DNA of 40,782 nt from Pseudomonadota bacterium (GTDB lineage: Bacteria > Pseudomonadota > Alphaproteobacteria > Rhizobiales > Hyphomicrobiaceae), in NCBI GenBank assembly GCA_023405815.1, contig JAEXXM010000037.1, positions 1 through 40,782 on the forward strand. The letters are read 5' to 3'. Below are positions 16,000-23,029 of the stretch, in pieces. The notes beneath the pieces are model-generated. The model saw nothing but the letters and a program-made list of their open reading frames with translations. It was not told where the DNA came from and made no database searches. Numbering within the stretch: position 1 is the stretch's first letter; each line of letters opens with the position of its first letter. The translations under genes and the position numbers were made by a program.

Positions 16000-16698
16000 A
16001 TGTCGGAGCTAACGTTTCTCGCCGGAATACTCGCCGGGCTCGCGGCCAGCCTGCACTGCGTCGGCATGTGCGGCCCCATCGCCTCAGGGCTCGTGATTGC
16101 GCTCGCGCCGAACGGCTCCGCGCAGGCCGCCTTGCCGACCCTGCTCGTGGCGCAGGCCGGACGGATCACCTCCTATGTCATTGCCGGCGCGCTCGTCGGC
16201 CTTTTCGGCACGACCCTTTATGCGGGGCTCGATCGGGAGATCGCGCACAACGTGCTGCGGTGGGCCGCCGGCGCGACGCTGATGTGGATCGGGCTGTCGG
16301 TCGCCGGCCTCGCCCCCGCCCCGACGGCATTGGACCGCGTCACGCGCACCATCACCGAACGACTCGTGCGCATCCGGCTTTCGCCGCAGCCGAGCTACTG
16401 GCTGTGGGTCTATTCGACCGGCCTCATGTGGGGTCTGCTGCCGTGCGGCATGGTCTTTGCGACGCTGTTTTTCGCCATGATGAGCGGGACGGCGCGGCAG
16501 GGCGCAATTATCATGCTCGGCTTCGGGCTCGGCACGCTGCCGTCGGTGACGGCTGCGGCGCTCGGGGTCGCGTCGCTGAAAGGTTGGGCCGACCGGCGCG
16601 GTCCGCGCACGGTCATCGGCCTCGCGCTCGTCTCCATCGCCGCTATCTCCCTCTTCGTGCCGATGAAGCAAATCATGGCGTACTGCTTCCCGGCCTGA
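16000..16698 (+). CDS. SafE/DsbD-like membrane protein of cbb3 clusters
   Basis: The 232-aa product has six or so membrane helices and the start motif LHCVGMCGPI, with a second motif GLLPCGMVF about 145 residues later. These are hallmarks of the DsbD transmembrane-domain-like family (Pfam DsbD_2, often annotated sulfite exporter TauE/SafE). Homologues commonly sit after ccoS and before an fnr-type gene, as here. The paired cysteines suggest thiol or metal transfer across the membrane rather than sulfite export; this is inference. ATG 16000 has no strong Shine-Dalgarno. Confidence 0.85.
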   Translation: MSELTFLAGILAGLAASLHCVGMCGPIASGLVIALAPNGSAQAALPTLLVAQAGRITSYVIAGALVGLFGTTLYAGLDREIAHNVLRWAAGATLMWIGLSVAGLAPAPTALDRVTRTITERLVRIRLSPQPSYWLWVYSTGLMWGLLPCGMVFATLFFAMMSGTARQGAIIMLGFGLGTLPSVTAAALGVASLKGWADRRGPRTVIGLALVSIAAISLFVPMKQIMAYCFPA

Positions 16699-16716
16699 GG
16701 CAAGCCAGAGCTGACA

Positions 16717-16727
16717 TTGCCCGGCAA
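16717..16727. promoter_or_regulatory. Inverted repeat upstream of the Crp/Fnr gene
   Basis: TTGCC-C-GGCAA, a perfect 5-1-5 inverted repeat, lies 40 bases before the start of the Crp/Fnr regulator at 16767. It could be an operator or part of the promoter, but at this length chance is not excluded. Confidence 0.3.
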
Positions 16728-16766
16728 CGTCACTATGTTCGCCATCCTGTTCAATGCGGGCGGACA

Positions 16767-17432
16767 ATGCAGACGGAAAACTGGATCGGGAACTTTCCGG
16801 GGCTGCGCAAGCTGCAGCCCGACGTCGTCGGCCCGCTGGTCGAGGCGAGCCGCGTGGTGCGTCTTCCCGCCGGGACGCGCATCTTCGGGCCGGGGCAGGC
16901 GCCCGACGCCTTCCTGCTCTTGATCCGCGGCACGGTCCGGGTGCAGCAGGTTTCTGAGACGGGACGCGAGATCGTTCTCTATCGCGTCTCCGCGGGTGAA
17001 AGCTGCGCCCTGACAACGGCTTGTTTGATGGGCTACGAGGACTACCAGGCCGAGGCGATCGCCGAGACGGACGTCGAGGCAGTCGCCATTCCGCGCGCGA
17101 CCTTCGATGATCTCATCGCGCGGTCGCCGGATTTCCGCCGCTTCGTGTTCACCGCGTTCAGTCACCGCGTGACCGACCTCTTTCGCGTCATCGAGGAGGT
17201 GGCATTCTCGCGCGTCGACGTGCGGCTGGCGCAGCGGCTCCTGGAGCGCGCCAACGACAAGGGCCGCGTCGACCTCACGCACCAGCAGCTCGCGGCAGAG
17301 CTCGGCACGGCGCGCGAGGTGGTGAGCCGCCAGCTCAACGAATTCCAGCGGCGCGGGTGGATCACCGTCTCGCGGGGGGCTATCGACATCGTGCGGCCGC
17401 AAGATTTGCGCCAACTTGCCACTGCGCCCTGA
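16767..17432 (+). CDS. Crp/Fnr-family regulator with a Cys-X5-Cys pair, probable regulator of the sulfide operon
   Basis: A 221-aa Crp/Fnr protein: cyclic-nucleotide-binding fold (about 20-125), dimer helix, and winged HTH with THQQLAAELGTAREVVSRQL. It lacks the N-terminal Fe-S cysteines of FNR but has Cys80 and Cys86 in GESCALTTACLMG, inside the effector-binding part. The recognition helix reads R-E-V-V-S-R, combining the Arg and Glu of CRP with the Ser-Arg of FNR. ATG 16767 is chosen because the longer frame (from 16068) is out-of-frame SafE sequence. It is followed after 75 bases by a sulfide operon with palindromic operators in the gap. A thiol/persulfide-sensing role is inferred. Confidence 0.92.
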   Translation: MQTENWIGNFPGLRKLQPDVVGPLVEASRVVRLPAGTRIFGPGQAPDAFLLLIRGTVRVQQVSETGREIVLYRVSAGESCALTTACLMGYEDYQAEAIAETDVEAVAIPRATFDDLIARSPDFRRFVFTAFSHRVTDLFRVIEEVAFSRVDVRLAQRLLERANDKGRVDLTHQQLAAELGTAREVVSRQLNEFQRRGWITVSRGAIDIVRPQDLRQLATAP

Positions 17433-17439
17433 GGGTCAA

Positions 17440-17454
17440 TGTGACTTGGTCACA
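17440..17454. promoter_or_regulatory. Perfect palindrome TGTGAC-N3-GTCACA, candidate Crp-family operator
   Basis: TGTGACTTGGTCACA is a perfect 6-3-6 inverted repeat. It resembles the CRP site TGTGA-N6-TCACA but with a spacer one base shorter. Its centre (17447) is about 29 bases before a CTATCT (17476-17481) that could be the -10 box, which would place it at about -41, the class II activator position. Confidence 0.6.
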
Positions 17455-17457
17455 GAC

Positions 17458-17471
17458 CTGACCGGCGTCAG
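17458..17471. promoter_or_regulatory. Palindrome CTGAC-N4-GTCAG, candidate operator
   Basis: CTGACCGGCGTCAG is a 5-4-5 inverted repeat with FNR/DNR-type spacing. The same TGAC-N4-GTCA core with a GGC centre occurs twice in the divergent promoter at 22909-22965. It lies between the preceding palindrome and the presumed -10 box. Confidence 0.6.
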
Positions 17472-17507
17472 CGGGCTATCTCCTACCCAACCAACAGGAG
17501 GTACCCA

Positions 17508-17711
17508 ATGCCAAAGAACATCGGTGCATGGGATCGCACGCTGAGGATCGTTCTCGGCGTGGCCTTGCTCAGCCTCGTCTTTGTCGGCCCGAAGACCCTT
17601 TGGGGCCTCGTCGGCCTCATCCCGCTCATCACCGGGCTCGCCCGCTTCTGCCCCGCCTATGGTATCGCCGGGGTGAGCACGTGCGGTCTGGCTAACCAGA
17701 AGAGAAGCTGA
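17508..17711 (+). CDS. DUF2892 (YgaP-type) small membrane protein
   Basis: The 67-aa product starts MPKNIGAWDRTLRIVLGVALL, then has a second hydrophobic segment ending RFCPAYGIAGVSTC. This is the DUF2892 fold seen as the membrane domain of the rhodanese YgaP and as a stand-alone protein in sulfide-oxidation operons. The conserved C-P-x-Y and a later Cys are present. AGGAGG stands 7 bases before ATG 17508, one of the strongest ribosome sites in the window, as expected for the first gene of a highly expressed operon. Confidence 0.9.
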   Translation: MPKNIGAWDRTLRIVLGVALLSLVFVGPKTLWGLVGLIPLITGLARFCPAYGIAGVSTCGLANQKRS

Positions 17712-17716
17712 ATCAG

Positions 17717-18145
17717 ATGGATACCAACTCTATGCTCTCGGCTGCGGGCGGCGGGGTCCTGATCGGACTGTCGGCAGTGCTGATGATGGCGACGACCGGG
17801 CGTATCGCCGGCGTCAGCGGCCTCGTCTCGCGGCTGCTGCCGCCCTATGCCGACAATCAAGCCGCGGCGCGCCTCGCCTTCGTCGTCGGTCTCATCGCGG
17901 CACCAGCGGTCTACGCGGTGGCGACAGCTGCATCCGTCAACATCGATGTGACGACAAGCGTTCCCTTGCTGATAGCAGGCGGGGTGCTGGTCGGGTTCGG
18001 GGCCGTGCGCGGCGGCGGATGCACCAGCGGGCACGGCGTCTGCGGCACGGCGCGCCTGTCGGCGCGCTCGCTCGCCGCGACGGGCATCTTTATGACCACG
18101 GCCGCTGTCACCGTCTTCGTCGTGCGGCACGTGTTGGGAGGCTAA
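17717..18145 (+). CDS. YeeE/YedE-family sulfur transporter, first half
   Basis: A 142-aa membrane protein of the YeeE/YedE (sulfur transport) family with four or so helices and the signature GFGAVRGGGCTSGHGVCGTARLS, which contains the conserved cysteines. The family moves thiosulfate or related reduced sulfur species across the inner membrane. It starts 5 bases after the DUF2892 gene and ends one base before its partner half. Split two-gene versions are common in persulfide-dioxygenase operons. Confidence 0.92.
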   Translation: MDTNSMLSAAGGGVLIGLSAVLMMATTGRIAGVSGLVSRLLPPYADNQAAARLAFVVGLIAAPAVYAVATAASVNIDVTTSVPLLIAGGVLVGFGAVRGGGCTSGHGVCGTARLSARSLAATGIFMTTAAVTVFVVRHVLGG

Positions 18146-18146
18146 G

Positions 18147-18605
18147 ATGCAGATTGCAGTGATGTTCATCTCCGGCCTGATGTTCGCCTTAGGGCTCATC
18201 GTGTCGGGACTGGCCAATCCGGCCAAGGTTCTCAACTTCCTCGACTTCGCCGGAAGCTGGGACCCCAGCCTCGCGCTCACGATGGCGGCCGCAGTGGCGA
18301 CAACGGCGGTCGGCTATCGGCTAGCGTTCCGGCGCAATGCCCCCCTGCTCGGCGGCGTGTTCCAATTGCCGACCGTGACGGACATCGACGCGCGGCTCGT
18401 CGGCGGCGCGGCGCTCTTCGGGATCGGCTGGGGCCTCGTCGGCTTCTGTCCCGGGCCTGCCGTCACCGCATTGGGCGCGGGCTCCGGCGCGGCAGCCATA
18501 TTCGTCGCGGCGATGCTCATGGGTATGCTCGTCGCGCGCGGCATCGATACTCTTTCGCAGACGTCAGCGGCGCTGAAGGCAGCGCCCAAAGGAGGCAGCC
18601 AATGA
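18147..18605 (+). CDS. YeeE/YedE-family (DUF6691-type) sulfur transporter, second half
   Basis: The 152-aa membrane protein contains GLIVSGLANPAKVLNFLDFAG, typical of the companion half of the split YedE transporter, and GIGWGLVGFCPGPAVTALG with the conserved Cys-Pro. Together with the preceding gene it should form one complete transporter of reduced sulfur. It overlaps the persulfide dioxygenase start by 4 bases (ATGA), implying coupled translation. Confidence 0.92.
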   Translation: MQIAVMFISGLMFALGLIVSGLANPAKVLNFLDFAGSWDPSLALTMAAAVATTAVGYRLAFRRNAPLLGGVFQLPTVTDIDARLVGGAALFGIGWGLVGFCPGPAVTALGAGSGAAAIFVAAMLMGMLVARGIDTLSQTSAALKAAPKGGSQ

Positions 18606-19492
18606 CCATCCCCCATTCTGTCGATCTCAGCGTGAAGCCGGAAGTGACGGCCTTTTTCGACGAGCCGACCAACACCATCAGCTACGTGGTGAAGGATCCG
18701 AAGTCGAACGCCTGCGCCATCGTCGACAGCGTCATGGACATCGACTATGCGGCCGGGCGCATCTCGTATGAATCGGCGGATCAGATCATCGACTTCGTGA
18801 AGCAGAACGGCCTCACGGTCGAGTGGCTGATCGAGACGCACGCGCATGCGGACCACCTCTCCGCCGCGCCCTACATCCAGGGCAAGATCGGCGGCAAGCT
18901 CGGCATCGGCGAGAACATCAAGATCGTGCAAGAGGTGTTCGGCAAGATCTTCAACGAGGGCACCGAGTTCCAGCGCGACGGCAGTCAGTTCGATCGCCTG
19001 TTCAAGGACGGCGACACATACACAATCGGCTCGATGACGGCGTTCGCGATGCTGACGCCCGGTCATACGCCGGCGTGCATGACGCATGTGATCGGCGATG
19101 CGGCCTTCGTCGGCGATACGCTGTTCATGCCGGATGGCGGCACGGCACGCGCCGACTTCCCCGGCGGGGACGCACGCACGCTGTTCCGCTCGATCAAGCG
19201 CGTGCTCGAGCTGCCGGGCGAGGTACGGCTCTTCATGTGCCACGACTACGCGCCTGGCGGCCGCGAAATCAAGTGGGAGACGACCGTCGCCGAGGAACGC
19301 GCACACAATATCCATGTGCGCGACGGCGTGAGCGAGGACGAGTTCGTCCGCGTGCGCGAAGCTCGGGACAAGACGCTGGAGCTGCCGAAGCTGATCATCC
19401 CGTCGATCCAGGTGAACATCAGGGGCGGCAACCTCCCCGAGCCGGACGACAGCGGCAAGCGCCACCTCAAGGTGCCGATCAACGAGCTTTGA
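18602..19492 (+). CDS. MBL-fold persulfide dioxygenase (ETHE1/Blh-type)
   Basis: A metallo-beta-lactamase-fold protein of 296 aa. Metal-ligand motifs are H80-A-H82-A-D84-H85, His155 in TPGHTPAC, Asp172 in VGDTLF and His214 in CHDYAPGG. ETHE1-type enzymes use one Fe(II) and O2 to oxidise glutathione persulfide to sulfite and GSH. The motif FPGGDARTLF and the C-terminal IPSIQVNIRGG are typical of the Blh/PDO group. In Xylella and Agrobacterium the equivalent Blh protein carries an N-terminal DUF442 domain; here that domain is absent and is found on the next gene instead. The ATG at 18602 has GGAGGC upstream. Confidence 0.93.
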   Translation: MTIPHSVDLSVKPEVTAFFDEPTNTISYVVKDPKSNACAIVDSVMDIDYAAGRISYESADQIIDFVKQNGLTVEWLIETHAHADHLSAAPYIQGKIGGKLGIGENIKIVQEVFGKIFNEGTEFQRDGSQFDRLFKDGDTYTIGSMTAFAMLTPGHTPACMTHVIGDAAFVGDTLFMPDGGTARADFPGGDARTLFRSIKRVLELPGEVRLFMCHDYAPGGREIKWETTVAEERAHNIHVRDGVSEDEFVRVREARDKTLELPKLIIPSIQVNIRGGNLPEPDDSGKRHLKVPINEL

Positions 19493-19602
19493 GGGCTTGG
19501 GCCTCTCACGTAAGAGGGGATTATTGACAGCCAGAAGCCGGAAAGCCCGCGGCCGGTCGCGCCGATCGCCGCGGGCTCCTCAACGAACGGACGCAAGTCG
19601 AG

Positions 19603-21267
19603 ATGACCAAGAAGCTTACCAAGGATATTTCGGTCGCCGAGCAGATCACGCCGGAGAGCGTGGCCGAGCTGGCGGCTGCCGGCTTCAAGGCCATCATCTG
19701 CAATCGACCGGACGGGGAAGGCGCCGACCAGCCGCTCTACCGCGAGATCGCCGATGCCGCGGCGAGTGCGGGGATCGAGACGCGGTATATTCCGGTCACG
19801 AGCGGCAAGGTCTCCGATGCCGATGCCGCCGCGTTCGCGACCGCGCTGTCGGAACTGCCGAAGCCCATCCTCGCCTACTGCCGCAGCGGCACGCGCTCGA
19901 CGACGCTGTGGGCGCTCGCCGAGGCCGGCAAGCGGCCCGCGGACGCGATCGTCGAGATCGCGCGCGAGGCAGGATATGACGTCACTGGCGTCATGAGCCG
20001 GGTGGCTCACGGCGGAAGGGTCGACACCGACAAGCCTGCCGCCAAGCACGATATCGTCATCGTCGGAGGCGGCGCAGCAGGGGCTGCCGTCGCGGCGAGC
20101 CTGCTACGCCGCAAGCCCGACCTCGACATCGCGGTGATCGACCCGGCAGACACGCACTACTACCAGCCCGGCTGGACCATGGTCGGCGGCGGCATCTTCT
20201 CGCCCGAGACCACAGCCAAGCCCATGGGAGCGGTGCTGCCGCGGCGCGTCACATGGATCAAGGCCGCAGTCGCCGGCTTCGATCCCGAGCGCGACAGCGT
20301 CATCATCGAGGGTTGCCGCGCCATCCGCTACAACCACCTCGTCGTCTGCCCGGGGATCAAGCTCGACTGGGGCGCGATCGAGGGGCTGGACGAGACGCTC
20401 GGCAAGAACGGCGTCACTTCGAATTACCGCTACGACCTTGCGCCCTACACGTGGGAGCTGGTGCGCACGCTGCGCTCGGGGCGCGCGCTGTTCACCCAGC
20501 CGCCGATGCCCATCAAGTGCGCCGGCGCGCCGCAGAAGGCGATGTACCTCTCGGCCGACCACTGGCACCGGACCGGGCGGCTGAAGGACATCGACGTCGG
20601 ATTCTTCAACGCCGGCGGTGTTCTGTTCGGCGTGCCCGAGTACGTGCCGGCGCTGATGGACTACGTGCGCCGCTACGGGGCGGCGCTGAACTTCTACCAT
20701 GCGCTTACCGCCATAGACGGCCCGGGGCGGCGCGCCTTTTTCAAGAGGACGCTGCCCGACGGAACGACGCAGACGGTCGAGGCAGCGTTCGACATGATCC
20801 ACATCTGCCCACCGCAGAAGGCCCCGGACTTCGTGCGTGCGAGCCCTCTCGCCGACGCCAACGGTTGGGTGGACGTCGATCACGCGACGCTGCGCCACAA
20901 ACGGCATTCGAACATCTTCGGCCTCGGCGATGCCGCCTGCACGCCCAATGCCAAGACGGCGGCGGCGGCGCGCAAGCAGGCTCCCGTCGTCGCCGAGAAC
21001 ATCCTCTACGCAAAAGGACTGCGGCAGAGCCAGGGTGCGTATGACGGATATGGCTCGTGTCCGCTTACGGTGGAGCGTGGCAGGATCGTGCTCGCCGAGT
21101 TCACCTATGGGGGCAAGGTCTGTCCGACGTTTCCCAAGGTGATGATCGACGGGACCAAACCTTCGCGTCTGGCCTGGCTGCTCAAGGAGCGCGTGCTGCC
21201 GCCGTTCTATTGGCGGGCGATGCTGAAGGGCCGCGAGTGGCTGGCGAAACCCAAGGTCATGGCCTGA
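19603..21267 (+). CDS. DUF442 (phosphatase/sulfurtransferase-like) fused to type II sulfide:quinone oxidoreductase
   Basis: A 554-aa two-domain protein. Residues 1-135 are a DUF442/TIGR01244 domain with active loop Y92-C93-RSGT-R98. Residues 148-554 are an FAD-dependent sulfide:quinone oxidoreductase: dinucleotide motif IVIVGGGAAGAA (151-162), Cys306 in PIKCAGAPQK and Cys486 in GYGSCPLT (the two redox cysteines of human-type SQOR), and GLGDAACTP near 441 for FAD. SQR oxidises H2S at the membrane, loads sulfane sulfur on an acceptor and passes electrons to quinone. The fused domain could take sulfur from SQR and hand it on to the dioxygenase encoded upstream (inferred). The gap to that gene is 110 bases. 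Confidence 0.93.
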   Translation: MTKKLTKDISVAEQITPESVAELAAAGFKAIICNRPDGEGADQPLYREIADAAASAGIETRYIPVTSGKVSDADAAAFATALSELPKPILAYCRSGTRSTTLWALAEAGKRPADAIVEIAREAGYDVTGVMSRVAHGGRVDTDKPAAKHDIVIVGGGAAGAAVAASLLRRKPDLDIAVIDPADTHYYQPGWTMVGGGIFSPETTAKPMGAVLPRRVTWIKAAVAGFDPERDSVIIEGCRAIRYNHLVVCPGIKLDWGAIEGLDETLGKNGVTSNYRYDLAPYTWELVRTLRSGRALFTQPPMPIKCAGAPQKAMYLSADHWHRTGRLKDIDVGFFNAGGVLFGVPEYVPALMDYVRRYGAALNFYHALTAIDGPGRRAFFKRTLPDGTTQTVEAAFDMIHICPPQKAPDFVRASPLADANGWVDVDHATLRHKRHSNIFGLGDAACTPNAKTAAAARKQAPVVAENILYAKGLRQSQGAYDGYGSCPLTVERGRIVLAEFTYGGKVCPTFPKVMIDGTKPSRLAWLLKERVLPPFYWRAMLKGREWLAKPKVMA

Positions 21268-22049
21268 TGATGCTGCAGGACCTGCTGGCGACGTTCTCCG
21301 GCGTGCTCGTCGGTTTGGTGCTCGGCCTGGTCGGCGGCGGCGGCTCGGTGCTGGCGGTTCCGCTGCTCGTCTATCTTGTCGGCGTGCCCTCCCCCCACGT
21401 CGCCATCGGCACGAGCGCCGTCGCGGTCGCGTTGAGCGCCCTGTCCAACCTCGTCGGCCATGCACGAGCCGGAAACGTAAAGTGGCCATGCGCGCTCGTC
21501 TTTGCGATCGCCGGCACGGCGGGCGCAGCGATCGGCTCGACGCTCGGCAAGCACTTCGACGGCGAGCGGCTGCTGATGCTGTTCGGCGTGCTGATGATCA
21601 TCATCGCCGGGTTCATGTTCTGGAACCGTGCGAGCGGCGGCGATGTCGCCGTGCGGCTGACGCGAAAGTCGGCGCCGCGACTGATGCCGTGGCTGCTCGC
21701 GTACGGCACCGGCGTCGGTGCGCTGTCCGGCTTTTTCGGCATCGGCGGCGGGTTCCTGATCGTGCCGGGCATCATGGCGGCGACGGGCATGCCGCTCATC
21801 TTCGCCATCGGGTCGTCGCTGGTGTCGGTGTTCGCATTCGGACTGACGACGGCGGTGAACTATGCCATTTCCGGCTTCATCGACTGGGTGCTCGTCGCCT
21901 TTTTCATCGGCGGCGGCGTCGCCGGCGGTGTCGTCGGGCGTTATGCGGCGCGGCGTCTCGCAACGCACAAGCAGTCGCTCGCAACCGCCTTCGCGGTGAT
22001 CGTTGGCGCGGTCGGCCTCTATGTCGTGTGGCGCGGGCTGATGCTCTGA
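21267..22049 (+). CDS. TauE/SafE-family anion exporter (sulfite/sulfonate type)
   Basis: A 260-aa membrane protein with about eight helices and the two family repeats, GLVLGLVGGGGSVLAVPLLVY near the N-terminus and GALSGFFGIGGGFLIVPGI in the second half. TauE/SafE proteins export sulfite or related anions; as the last gene of a sulfide-oxidation operon it most likely removes the sulfite made by the dioxygenase. The first ATG overlaps the SQR stop (TGATG), so translation is coupled. Confidence 0.9.
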   Translation: MMLQDLLATFSGVLVGLVLGLVGGGGSVLAVPLLVYLVGVPSPHVAIGTSAVAVALSALSNLVGHARAGNVKWPCALVFAIAGTAGAAIGSTLGKHFDGERLLMLFGVLMIIIAGFMFWNRASGGDVAVRLTRKSAPRLMPWLLAYGTGVGALSGFFGIGGGFLIVPGIMAATGMPLIFAIGSSLVSVFAFGLTTAVNYAISGFIDWVLVAFFIGGGVAGGVVGRYAARRLATHKQSLATAFAVIVGAVGLYVVWRGLML

Positions 22050-22070
22050 CGGCCCAGATTGCGTGCTGCT

Positions 22071-22838
22071 CTAGTCGACGAGGAAGGTCGTCCGGTCGAG
22101 CCCCGTGTTGCCGTTGCCGGGGTCGTGGGCGTACACGATCACCTCGTAGACGCCGCTCTGGTCTATCGGGACCGATGCTGAAAACTGGCTTGTCTCGCCG
22201 GCGTAGCGCATCGGGATTTGCGCGATCTTCTTGCCGTCGCGGCGAACGATCGCCTGCACATCATATTTGTCGGCGTCCCACAGCCCGCCGGGCTCTATGG
22301 GGCAGCCGCACATCATCACGACGTTGGCGCGCACGTCGACCTGGCTCGCGCCCTTGAGCCTCACATGCGCCGGCGGCCCGAGGACGTCGACGACAAAGCC
22401 GGGCACCTCCAGCACCCAGCCGTCGCCACCGGTAAGGTGCTTGCCGGGCACCACCCATTGGGTCGAGACGACGCGCTGCGCCGCCTGCGGCTGGCCCATG
22501 GGACCGTATGCCTCCACCTCGACAAGTCGCGGCTCGTCGATGTCGAGCGTCATTGCAAACTTCGATGCCGACGGATCGGAGAGCTGTGTTCGACGCCCGC
22601 CGTCCTTGTGCATCAGGCGCTTGGTGTCGCCGGTGCCGCCTCGCGTCAGGCCGGTGGCGAGGATCTCGCCGGTATGGGCATCGCGCAACGTGACGCGCAT
22701 GCCGCCCATGCTCGTGCCTATGAACTTCGCGTCCCTGCTCAGCACGCGCACCGTGATGTCGGTCGGCTCGGCCTGCACTGTGGCCGCGAAGACCGGGAGG
22801 ACAGAGAAGCCAACGAGCGTGAGGATTGCAGCTTTCAT
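22071..22838 (-). CDS. Unrecognised secreted beta-sandwich-like protein with MMCGC motif
   Basis: I do not recognise this 255-aa protein. A clear Sec signal peptide (residues 1-23, ending TVQA) is followed by what look like two beta-rich, Ig-like segments: about 26-150 with ITVRVLSR and WVVPGKHLTGGDGW, and about 155-255 ending RTTFLVD. The only two cysteines are in V-M-M-C177-G-C179-P-I, a possible soft-metal or redox site in the periplasm. It is convergent with the sulfide operon (21 bases) and divergent from a small membrane protein with which it shares two palindromic operators. It may be a metal or sulfur binding protein; no function is claimed. Confidence 0.85.
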   Translation of the reverse strand: MKAAILTLVGFSVLPVFAATVQAEPTDITVRVLSRDAKFIGTSMGGMRVTLRDAHTGEILATGLTRGGTGDTKRLMHKDGGRRTQLSDPSASKFAMTLDIDEPRLVEVEAYGPMGQPQAAQRVVSTQWVVPGKHLTGGDGWVLEVPGFVVDVLGPPAHVRLKGASQVDVRANVVMMCGCPIEPGGLWDADKYDVQAIVRRDGKKIAQIPMRYAGETSQFSASVPIDQSGVYEVIVYAHDPGNGNTGLDRTTFLVD

Positions 22839-22908
22839 CGTTCATCTCCGGGCTGTTGGCAGCGACGCAGACTAGCGTTCTTGGTTCGCGTCTCGCAGGT
22901 GTTTGTTT

Positions 22909-22922
22909 CTGACGCCCGTCAA
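22909..22922. promoter_or_regulatory. Palindrome CTGAC-N4-GTCAA, candidate Crp/Fnr-type operator
   Basis: CTGACGCCCGTCAA; on the minus strand TTGACGGGCGTCAG. It is a 5-4-5 inverted repeat with one mismatch, 71 bases upstream of the secreted-protein start at 22838. It shares the TGAC-N4-GTCA core with sites at 17458 and 22952. Confidence 0.65.
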
Positions 22923-22951
22923 GGCATCGGGGCAATTTGCATCGGCTTTTG

Positions 22952-22965
22952 TTGACTGGCGTCAA
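22952..22965. promoter_or_regulatory. Perfect palindrome TTGAC-N4-GTCAA, candidate Crp/Fnr-type operator
   Basis: TTGACTGGCGTCAA is a perfect 5-4-5 inverted repeat with the spacing of FNR/DNR sites. It lies 64 bases before the ATG of the small membrane protein at 23030. TTCTATC at 22984-22990 is a possible -10 box about 26 bases after the centre. The distance from the neighbouring box is 43 bases centre to centre, close to four helical turns. Confidence 0.7.
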
Positions 22966-23029
22966 GCAGAGCCGCGCCTGCCGTTCTATCGTTCCTTCAT
23001 CCGACGCAGCCGATTTGAAGGAGCAAAAC

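Noticed and set aside
16000..16698. Calling the SafE/DsbD-like protein a sulfite exporter because a sulfide operon follows
   Set aside because: The LHCVGMCGPI and LLPCGM motifs and the position after ccoS fit the cbb3-associated DsbD_2 group better than the true TauE-type exporter at 21267.
19977..19997. TGACGTCA and GTCAC-TGGC-GTCAT inside the SQR gene, resembling the TGAC-N4-GTCA operator
   Set aside because: Lies in the middle of a coding region and encodes the natural linker between domains; the half-sites are not in the 5-4-5 arrangement.
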